DNA of 5,632 bases from the NCBI GenBank assembly GCA_022729285.1, contig JALDAI010000050.1, positions 1-5,632 of the forward strand, given 5' to 3'. The first letter of the stretch is position 1; each line of letters begins with the position of its first letter. The position numbers and the translations under genes were made by a program. Source of the DNA: Candidatus Nanoanaerosalina archaeon. GTDB taxonomy: Archaea > Nanohalarchaeota > Nanosalinia > Nanosalinales > Nanoanaerosalinaceae. Positions 1 through 4,780 of this stretch are shown one piece after another. The notes below the pieces were generated by a model. It worked only from the letters and a program-made list of their open reading frames with translations, was not told the origin of the DNA and did not search any database.

Positions 1-1548
1 GAAATCTTTCAAAATTTTCTGAGCATCTAAAGTCAGCTTTGGAGCCACATTTCTTTTCGCATAAGCAATGTAATTTCTTAAACGGTCTATAGATACTTCC
101 CCAACCATGTCTTGAGGATCTGTGTGCATAGACATGATGTGGTCCGAAAGCTTTCGGTCCTTTGAAACATCAGGTATGTCTTTTACAGGGAAAAGAAGGT
201 CAAAACGTGAGATCAAGGTATCTGAAATTTCTATCTGTTCTCCAACCGGTCTAAAAGGGTCAAAACGACCGAATTTCGGGTTTCCTGCGGCAAGAATACT
301 TGTCCTACACTGAAGTGTTGCTTGTATGTTGGCTTTTGACACCGTGATACTCTGCTGCTCCATAGCTTCGTGCATAGAGGACCTATCTCCTTTGTCCATC
401 TTATCTATTTCGTCAATCGTAGCTATACCTTTGTTCGCTAATACAAGCGCTCCTGCTTCAAGCGTCCATTCATCTGTTATCTCATCTTTCATAACTGTTG
501 CTGTAATACCTGCAGCTGTTGCTGCTTTTCCAACAACATACTTTCCTTTAGGAGCTAAACTACCTGTGAACTTTAGTAACTGGGATTTACCTGTTCCTGG
601 CTCTCCTATCAAAAGAACGTGGATGTCGCCTCTTGTGGATGTTCCGTCAGGCCTTTCTTTTCTAACTCCGGAAAACAATTGTAGCGCAATAGCTTCTTTT
701 ATCTGCGTATGGCCATGGATCGAAGGAGCAATACCTGAAACAACTTTTTCAATAAGGTCCTCGCTTTCAGCAAGTTCTTTTATCGCGTCTTCCTCCTCAT
801 CATCTATCTCGATCTCTTCAAACTCTCTCTGAGTGGTTTCAAGATAGTTAGCATCAACAAATATATCGAACCTTTTAGAATCTTTTTTGATAGGTTTTTC
901 TCTTAAAACTCCGTTTATAATAACTTTATTTCCCGGCACAACTTTGTTCTGGAACTGTGGATCAACTAAATCATCTCTAAGTATTACGCCGATTTTTCTT
1001 GGCTGTTCAGCACCGCTTATGGTCTCCGGATTCTCTTCTATAGTAACTGTCTGAACGTCTCTCATAACTTTATCAACTAAGTCAAAGCTTCTGGAACCAC
1101 AGTCACATTTATGAGGGGTTGTAAGCTTTGAGGATTCTTGTTCTTTCTCAAACCTGTCACCACAGTTACTACACTCAAAGATAGCAGACTCTAACTCCGG
1201 TCTAACCTCTGAAGCTCTCTTTATAATACCTTTAACTCCCAGCATTTTTCCTATATGGTGGCTTCTAAGGTTTCTAATAAGTACGTACTCAGTTTTAGGA
1301 AGGTTCTCAAAATGGACTAGAAGGCTTGACTCTACCACGGGATGGTTTTTAACAGCTTCCTCTGCAGCATCCACGCACTCTTCGGGATGCTCTAGGAGAA
1401 CATCGGCAAAAGTACTATCAAACTTAGAAAATTCGTTATAATCTATAATTATTGCTTGGTCGCCTGAAGAAACCGTTTCAGCAACTATTTCATCGTAAAC
1501 CTCCCTAAAAAAGCTTTCAAATCTTTCTACTTTCTCATGGTACTCCAA
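1..1548 (-). CDS. mcm: MCM replicative DNA helicase (3' end outside window)
   Basis: Archaeal minichromosome maintenance protein, the ATP-driven hexameric helicase that unwinds DNA at replication forks. The frame is open for 516 codons and runs off the left edge. Archaeal MCMs are usually about 650-700 residues, so the end of the AAA+ lid and the C-terminal winged helix are missing. Visible parts: an N-terminal helical A domain (about residues 1-100); a zinc-binding motif with C126, C129, C148 and C150 (CX2C then CXC); an OB fold with its hairpin to about 240; an acidic linker (EIDDEEED); and the AAA+ core. The core has Walker A GEPGTGKS (K321), Walker B TIDEIDKM (D379, E380), sensor 1 AAGNP (N423) and the arginine-finger motif LISRFD (R448). 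The pre-sensor-1 hairpin lysine (VSKAN) and the helix-2 insert are present. An in-frame TAG lies 15 bases upstream of the start, and the first in-frame ATG is near residue 106, inside the fold. TTG at 1548 is therefore chosen, supported by a G-rich Shine-Dalgarno sequence. It is probably transcribed alone. Confidence 0.96.
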   Translation of the reverse strand, partial: MEYHEKVERFESFFREVYDEIVAETVSSGDQAIIIDYNEFSKFDSTFADVLLEHPEECVDAAEEAVKNHPVVESSLLVHFENLPKTEYVLIRNLRSHHIGKMLGVKGIIKRASEVRPELESAIFECSNCGDRFEKEQESSKLTTPHKCDCGSRSFDLVDKVMRDVQTVTIEENPETISGAEQPRKIGVILRDDLVDPQFQNKVVPGNKVIINGVLREKPIKKDSKRFDIFVDANYLETTQREFEEIEIDDEEEDAIKELAESEDLIEKVVSGIAPSIHGHTQIKEAIALQLFSGVRKERPDGTSTRGDIHVLLIGEPGTGKSQLLKFTGSLAPKGKYVVGKAATAAGITATVMKDEITDEWTLEAGALVLANKGIATIDEIDKMDKGDRSSMHEAMEQQSITVSKANIQATLQCRTSILAAGNPKFGRFDPFRPVGEQIEISDTLISRFDLLFPVKDIPDVSKDRKLSDHIMSMHTDPQDMVGEVSIDRLRNYIAYAKRNVAPKLTLDAQKILKDF

Positions 1549-1554
1549 ATCTAT

Positions 1555-1560
1555 CCCCCC
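1555..1560 (-). promoter_or_regulatory. Shine-Dalgarno-like site that decides the mcm TTG start
   Basis: On the minus strand six G residues (GGGGGG, followed by AT) end 6 bases before TTG at 1548. They can pair with the CCUCC of the 16S rRNA tail if one G-U pair is allowed. The in-frame TAG at 1566-1564 lies just upstream, so this is the only ribosome-binding sequence available for a start that keeps the conserved N-terminal helix (EYHEKVERFESFF). The run of six G is also where a sequencing indel would be most likely, but the downstream frame does not depend on it. Confidence 0.6.
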
Positions 1561-1593
1561 GGAAAACTATGTATTAGAATAGTGTTACAACTC

Positions 1594-1618
1594 TTAAAAT
1601 AATAACATAACTTAAAAA
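1594..1618 (-). promoter_or_regulatory. Possible mcm promoter (two TATA-like elements)
   Basis: In the 110 bp between tbp and mcm, the minus strand carries TTTTTAAG (1618-1611) and TTATTTTAA (1602-1594). Archaeal TATA boxes are centred about 25-27 bases before the start site. The first would predict transcription starting near 1587, the second near 1572. Either gives a short leader containing the G-rich ribosome-binding site. Neither is a strong match to TTTATATA and I see no clear purine-rich BRE, so this is a weak call based mainly on position. Confidence 0.3.
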
Positions 1619-1624
1619 CGGATA

Positions 1625-1647
1625 GAAAAAATGTTAAAATAAAAAAA
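1625..1647 (-). terminator. T-run terminator after tbp
   Basis: Beginning 11 bases after the tbp stop codon, the minus strand has a run of seven T (1647-1641), a TTTT and then a run of six T (1630-1625, with one more T-rich step), with no strong stem before them. Archaeal RNA polymerase terminates intrinsically on such oligo-T tracts. It separates tbp from mcm and is the main reason to treat them as separate transcripts. Confidence 0.6.
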
Positions 1648-1658
1648 TGGAGAAAGGG

Positions 1659-2198
1659 TTAAAGAGCTCCAATCTCTTTAAGCTTCTCTTTAAGTCTTGC
1701 TATTCCCTTGTTAACGTCTTCTTCCTTCTTTCCTCCGGTACAAACAATTTTTCCGGATGAGAATAGTAGGAAAGCAACTTTTGGATCATCTAACCTGTAA
1801 ACTAGTCCTGGGAACTGTGCTGGCTCGTACTCTGTACCAACTAGCTCGAAAGCGATCCTGTTTAGGTTCAAGTTCTGGTTCAGATGACTTGAAGCTACAA
1901 CGTTCTGCACTGTAATCTCAGGCTTCTCCTCAACAACAACATCAGACTCTTTAAGCTCTTCAATAATTTTTAAAACAGCTGTTTCTGCTTCTTCCGGGCT
2001 AGTTGTTCCCGTACAAACAATTTTTCCGGATCCAAAAATTAAAGCCGCTGCTTTAGGCTCTTCTAATCTGTAAACAAGACCTGGAAACTGTTCAGGCTCG
2101 TACTCAGTGTTTTCAAGGTAAATAGCTATTTTATCAAGCGGCATCCTTCTTTTAAAGTCAGTAGAAGCCACAACGTTCTCAATTTTTATCTCTTCCAT
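1659..2198 (-). CDS. tbp: TATA-box binding protein (TBP)
   Basis: General transcription factor that binds and bends the TATA box, then recruits TFB and RNA polymerase at archaeal promoters. At 179 residues it is a typical length for archaeal TBP, which is just the two-repeat saddle. Repeat 1 is about residues 4-83 and repeat 2 about 95-174. Each starts with NVVAS (N8 and N99, the central DNA-contacting asparagines) and contains QFPGLVYRL (37-45 and 128-136) and SGKIVCTG (57-64 and 148-155). The four phenylalanines expected to wedge into the DNA ends are present at F38, F55, F129 and F146. There is no long acidic C-terminal tail. The ATG start is preceded by AGGGTG with an 8-base spacer. The gene lies alone between two AT-rich gaps, with its own likely promoter and terminator. 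Identification is secure. I see no second TBP or TFB gene in the window. Confidence 0.98.
   Translation of the reverse strand: MEEIKIENVVASTDFKRRMPLDKIAIYLENTEYEPEQFPGLVYRLEEPKAAALIFGSGKIVCTGTTSPEEAETAVLKIIEELKESDVVVEEKPEITVQNVVASSHLNQNLNLNRIAFELVGTEYEPAQFPGLVYRLDDPKVAFLLFSSGKIVCTGGKKEEDVNKGIARLKEKLKEIGAL
1738..2031 (-). repeat. 21 bp exact direct repeat inside tbp (1738-1758 and 2011-2031)
   Basis: The two copies lie 273 bp apart and encode the same part (SGKIVCT) of the two TBP repeats. They are identical at every base, including third codon positions, and diverge immediately outside. The amino-acid repeat is a family property that comes from an ancient internal duplication. Retained DNA identity over 21 bases is either shared codon preference or local gene conversion. 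The coordinates span both copies. Confidence 0.75.
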
Positions 2199-2206
2199 AT
2201 TATATA

Positions 2207-2212
2207 CACCCT
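2207..2212 (-). promoter_or_regulatory. Ribosome-binding site of tbp
   Basis: On the minus strand AGGGTG is followed by the 8-base AT spacer TATATAAT and then the tbp ATG. The spacer looks like a TATA box, but it is far too close to the start codon to act as one for this gene. A nearly identical arrangement (GGGTG plus ATATAAT before ATG) precedes gatE. Confidence 0.6.
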
Positions 2213-2223
2213 ACAAAAAACTA

Positions 2224-2243
2224 CGGTTTAACTAGTTTAACCG
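2224..2243 (-). promoter_or_regulatory. Near-perfect 20 bp palindrome upstream of tbp (candidate operator)
   Basis: The plus strand shows CGGTT-T-AAC-T meeting A-GTT-T-AACCG around a central CTAG. Nine of ten base pairs are symmetric, and the single mismatch is T opposite T. It ends 25 bases before the tbp ATG and lies directly downstream of TTATAAAAA, between that TATA candidate and its expected start site. This is where an archaeal dimeric repressor usually binds to block polymerase. It could instead be a weak RNA hairpin in the leader, or chance in AT-rich DNA. No known regulator's box is recognised. Confidence 0.45.
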
Positions 2244-2245
2244 AG

Positions 2246-2254
2246 TTTTTATAA
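2246..2254 (-). promoter_or_regulatory. Proximal TATA-box candidate for tbp
   Basis: The minus strand reads TTATAAAAA, centred near 2250. This predicts transcription starting around 2223-2225 and a leader of about 25 bases that holds the AGGGTG ribosome-binding site. The geometry fits better than that of the distal TATA candidate, but the upstream BRE is not obvious. Confidence 0.4.
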
Positions 2255-2281
2255 CTAAAACAGTCCTTTAAATACAACCTT

Positions 2282-2297
2282 TATAAATATTTATATA
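2282..2297 (-). promoter_or_regulatory. Distal TATA-box candidate for tbp, within a 14 bp perfect palindrome
   Basis: The minus strand reads TATATAAATA (2297-2288), close to the archaeal TATA consensus. It lies within the perfectly self-complementary TATAAATATTTATA (2282-2295). It would predict a start near 2267 and a leader of about 69 bases that includes the 20 bp palindrome. Because the element is symmetric it offers a TBP site on either strand. The plus-strand side faces the end of gatE, so only minus-strand use makes sense for a gene. Confidence 0.4.
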
Positions 2298-2316
2298 CTC
2301 TATAATCGCCGGTTTT

Positions 2317-2341
2317 AGAAGAAAAAAGAGGAAAGAAGAAG
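2317..2341 (-). terminator. Pyrimidine-tract terminator after gatE
   Basis: On the minus strand, starting one base after the gatE TAA, there are 25 consecutive pyrimidines, mostly T, with a run of six T at 2327-2322. There is no convincing stem. This fits the U-rich intrinsic terminators of archaea and would end the gatD-UPF0200-gatE transcript before the tbp promoter. Confidence 0.5.
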
Positions 2342-2342
2342 T

Positions 2343-4217
2343 TTACAAAACCTTGCTTAACTCCTCTGATAATACCTTGTTGACTTCTCCTCCTTCTGCG
2401 CCATCCCCTAATTCTTTCATAACAAGGCCCATAAGAGCTCCTCTAGCATGCTCTCCTTTCTGATCTATAAGCTCTTTTTTATCCGACAAAACCTTTTTCA
2501 CCACATCTCTAACTTTGTCACCGGATACTTTAGCAAGGCCTTTCTCTTCAATTATGCTGGAAATGGATTTGTCCTTTTTTACAACGCTTTCTTTTAGAAG
2601 AACTCCTAAACTGTCTTTAGACACTTCTCCACCAAAGTATGCTCCAATAACGTCCTTAATCCTGTTAAAGTCTTCTTCACCGATGTTTAGACCATACCTT
2701 GACTCCGTATCTTTAACCGTGTTGACAAAAAAGTTTGCTACAAAACGTTCGTCAAAATCCTTTTCTTCAACTAATTTTTCATAGGACTCCAACCACTCAG
2801 AGTAAGTTATCTGCAGAGCTAACTGCTCTCCTATCCTTTCAGAAAGCTCTTCTTGGATTTTATCAAGTGTTTTAGGAATGCTTTCTTTAAGCTCTTTCAG
2901 CCTTTTTCTATCCACAGTTATCGGTCTTACATCTGTTTCAGGATACATTCTAGCCGCGCCTGGAAGAGGTCTTGAGTAGTCTGTTGTAAAATCATCGTTT
3001 GCTCCTCGTGTCTCCTCAGGAACTTTTTCAAACAGTAAAGAAACTCTTTGTAAAACTGCTTTGATAGCGTTTTCAGCTTTTTCCTTGTCCCCTGCTACAA
3101 TAATAACCGTTTCACCGTCTTCCTTACCAAGTTCCTCGGAAACTTTCTGGAACTCTTCCTTTAGACCGTACTTGCTAACATCTTCATCAGTATGCATCAT
3201 ACCGTTAAGACCTTGAGCCCTAGCATAACCTGCTAATTCAGATCCCAAGGTCTGACCTTCACAAAGCTCTTGGTTCATCAATCCCTCTAAAGGAGCTTTA
3301 CACCCAAAAACCTTTCCGCCATTCGAAACTACGGCTCCTATAATCTGGTTTCCGCACGACTCAAAAATCTCTGTGACGTCTTCAAAACTGTTTTCAAACA
3401 GCTCCTCTTTTTCTTCAAGTTCTTCTATCAGGTCGACCAGGCTTTTCTGCCTTGAAACTTCTTTTTCAACAAGTTTGTCAAGGTTCCTAACATCCTGGAA
3501 TCCTTTAATCTCCACACGGGCGCCTTCTTCAATCGAAACATTAACGTCCTGTCTTATCGTTCCTAGACCTCTTTTAACATTTCTAGTAGATCTAAGGTAC
3601 ATTCCAATTTTCTCTGCTACTTGTTTAGCATGTTCCGGAGATTTTATCGACGCATCAGTACCTATCTCTATCAGAGGGATCCCTAACCTGTCCAAATCAT
3701 AGACTACTTTTTCTCCTTTCTCACCATGTTTTCCTGCTGACTCCTCCTCAAGCTCTATATCCGGGATTTGTACCTCTCCCAGCTCTGTTTCAAGAACTCC
3801 GTCAAAACCGATTATAGCTGTTCTCTGGAAACCTGAAGGGTTGGAACCGTCTAAAACTAACTTCCTCATAAACCTGATCTCATCAGGTATTTCACAGTCA
3901 AGCATCATTGCGAACTGTAAAACAGTGTTTAAAGCTTCATTATTAACAGAGTGAGGAGGCTCTTCATCCAGCTCTACTAAACACGAAAGATCCTCATATA
4001 TGTTGTACTCAAAGCTCTTAGCCTTCAAAAACTCAAACTTTGCAGCATCATCCACAGCTCCTTTTTCACCTGCAACAGGCCTTAACTTTCTTACAACCGT
4101 TTTATCAGCTTTTACATTCACATTATCCGTTTTACACTGGCAGAAAAGTTTTCTCTTAGTATCCAGCTGTTGGTGTATTTCTATACCGCATTTAAAACCT
4201 AATTCTTCATAATTCAT
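2343..4217 (-). CDS. gatE: Glutamyl-tRNA(Gln) amidotransferase subunit E
   Basis: Subunit E of the archaeal GatDE enzyme. It phosphorylates the glutamyl group of mischarged Glu-tRNA(Gln) with ATP and replaces the phosphate with ammonia supplied by GatD, giving Gln-tRNA(Gln) in the cytoplasm. At 624 residues it is full length for the family (about 620). The N-terminal GatB-like kinase/amidase core carries GIEIHQQLDTKRKLFCQC (11-28), YDLDRLGIPLIEIGT (173-187) and RGLGTIRQDVNVSI (216-229). An AspRS-like insertion, the feature that separates GatE from bacterial GatB, covers about 283-400. The core resumes with YSRPLPGAARMYPETDV (414-430). The GatB/YqeY-type helical tail that contacts tRNA runs from about 440 to the end, including GALMGLVMKEL (593-603). 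The ATG overlaps the UPF0200 stop as ATGA, and GGGTGAT lies 6 bases upstream, so the gene is probably translationally coupled. No frame damage is seen. Confidence 0.98.
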   Translation of the reverse strand: MNYEELGFKCGIEIHQQLDTKRKLFCQCKTDNVNVKADKTVVRKLRPVAGEKGAVDDAAKFEFLKAKSFEYNIYEDLSCLVELDEEPPHSVNNEALNTVLQFAMMLDCEIPDEIRFMRKLVLDGSNPSGFQRTAIIGFDGVLETELGEVQIPDIELEEESAGKHGEKGEKVVYDLDRLGIPLIEIGTDASIKSPEHAKQVAEKIGMYLRSTRNVKRGLGTIRQDVNVSIEEGARVEIKGFQDVRNLDKLVEKEVSRQKSLVDLIEELEEKEELFENSFEDVTEIFESCGNQIIGAVVSNGGKVFGCKAPLEGLMNQELCEGQTLGSELAGYARAQGLNGMMHTDEDVSKYGLKEEFQKVSEELGKEDGETVIIVAGDKEKAENAIKAVLQRVSLLFEKVPEETRGANDDFTTDYSRPLPGAARMYPETDVRPITVDRKRLKELKESIPKTLDKIQEELSERIGEQLALQITYSEWLESYEKLVEEKDFDERFVANFFVNTVKDTESRYGLNIGEEDFNRIKDVIGAYFGGEVSKDSLGVLLKESVVKKDKSISSIIEEKGLAKVSGDKVRDVVKKVLSDKKELIDQKGEHARGALMGLVMKELGDGAEGGEVNKVLSEELSKVL

Positions 4218-4771
4218 ATTATATCACCCGCTCTATCAAAAACTCTTTTTCTAAGCTCCTCTAAAGAAACTTCCTCGTTCACTAACATTTTGTCGCTTAA
4301 CGCCATAAGTTTAGCAACTCCGTTACCAATCTCTCTTAAATCCCTCTCATGGAATTTTTGTCCTTCAAGGTCTTCTCTACGGCCTCTTCTTTCCCTTCTC
4401 TTCCTCCTTACTTTTTCAGAAGCCCAAACCGCTAAGACATTTATTCCTTGGTCTAACTCTTCTTCAAAAACTTCTTTTTCATCTATACTGCGCATACCTG
4501 TAATCAAAAGTTTTTTACCTTCAAACTCTTCTAAATAAGGCACTGTTAGTTTTGCTATAGCCCCCATTCCTTTTTCCTCTCTCATCTCTTTAACAAATTT
4601 TGCAGAGTCCTTTCCAGGCTCTAACCCTCTTTCCTTAACTTCTTTCCGGACCACTTCCCCCATATCGATAACTCTGTAACCTTCTGATTTTAAAATCCTT
4701 GCTACAGCATTTTTACCGGATAAAGGTAGGCCTGTAACCCCTAGTACGCTTTTAAATCTTTTTTCCACCAA
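4214..4771 (-). CDS. UPF0200-family P-loop nucleoside kinase-like protein, function unknown
   Basis: Small P-loop NTPase resembling dephospho-CoA/adenylate kinases, in the archaeal UPF0200 family, whose substrate is not established to my knowledge. The 185 residues match the usual family length. Visible motifs: P-loop GLPLSGKN (14-21, K20); VIDMGEVVRKEVKERGLEP (34-52), a hallmark of the family; a helix with MREEKGMGAIAKL (63-75); the second strand LLITGMRSIDE (88-98); an Arg-rich LID-like segment (R122-R132); and ERDLREIGNG (142-151) followed by SDKMLVNEE (159-167). The residue after the P-loop lysine is Asn21 rather than the usual Ser, Thr or Gly, and Leu17 replaces the common small residue. 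The start is TTG at 4771 or GTG at 4768, the next codon. The AGGTG site overlaps the gatD stop, 4 bases before TTG and 7 before GTG, so GTG may be the real start. The gene is sandwiched between gatD and gatE, which suggests co-expression with glutaminyl-tRNA synthesis. It is not a canonical archaeal dephospho-CoA kinase. Confidence 0.87.
   Translation of the reverse strand: MVEKRFKSVLGVTGLPLSGKNAVARILKSEGYRVIDMGEVVRKEVKERGLEPGKDSAKFVKEMREEKGMGAIAKLTVPYLEEFEGKKLLITGMRSIDEKEVFEEELDQGINVLAVWASEKVRRKRRERRGRREDLEGQKFHERDLREIGNGVAKLMALSDKMLVNEEVSLEELRKRVFDRAGDII
4218..4230 (-). promoter_or_regulatory. Ribosome-binding site of gatE inside the UPF0200 gene
   Basis: On the minus strand GGGTGAT, a good match to the archaeal 16S tail complement (GGUGAU), is followed by ATAAT and the gatE ATG. 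It lies in the last codons of the UPF0200 gene. Together with the ATGA overlap it points to reinitiation or coupled translation. Confidence 0.65.
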
Positions 4772-4775
4772 TAAA

Positions 4776-4780
4776 CACCT
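4776..4780 (-). promoter_or_regulatory. Ribosome-binding site of the UPF0200 gene, overlapping the gatD stop
   Basis: The minus strand reads TAAGGTG: the last A of the gatD TAA stop is the first base of AGGTG. The next bases are TTTA, TTG and GTG. The 4-base gap to TTG is short and the 7-base gap to GTG is more usual, so this site bears on which codon starts the protein. Confidence 0.6.

Noticed and set aside
122..313. Plus-strand open frame of 63 codons
   Set aside because: It is antisense to mcm sensor 1 and the arginine finger, and has no ribosome-binding site or recognisable domain.
326..832. Plus-strand open frame of 168 codons, Ser/Ile rich
   Set aside because: It lies antisense to the AAA+ core of mcm, which has all expected motifs. 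Its low-complexity serine-rich product is typical of a shadow frame opposite an acidic coding sequence.
2199..2342. Small RNA or riboswitch in the gap before tbp
   Set aside because: The AT-rich sequence has no stable stem apart from the short AT-rich palindrome, and no recognisable aptamer. Promoter elements explain it better.
2515..4538. Several plus-strand open frames of 70-109 codons opposite gatE and the UPF0200 gene
   Set aside because: All are Ser/Leu/Phe-rich mirror images of Glu/Lys-rich minus-strand codons and match no family. The minus-strand genes explain the region fully.
4214..4771. Calling the UPF0200 gene dephospho-CoA kinase (coaE)
   Set aside because: It shares the P-loop kinase fold, but its distinctive MGEVVRKE, ERDLREI and VNEE motifs belong to UPF0200, and archaea use a different, GTP-dependent dephospho-CoA kinase.
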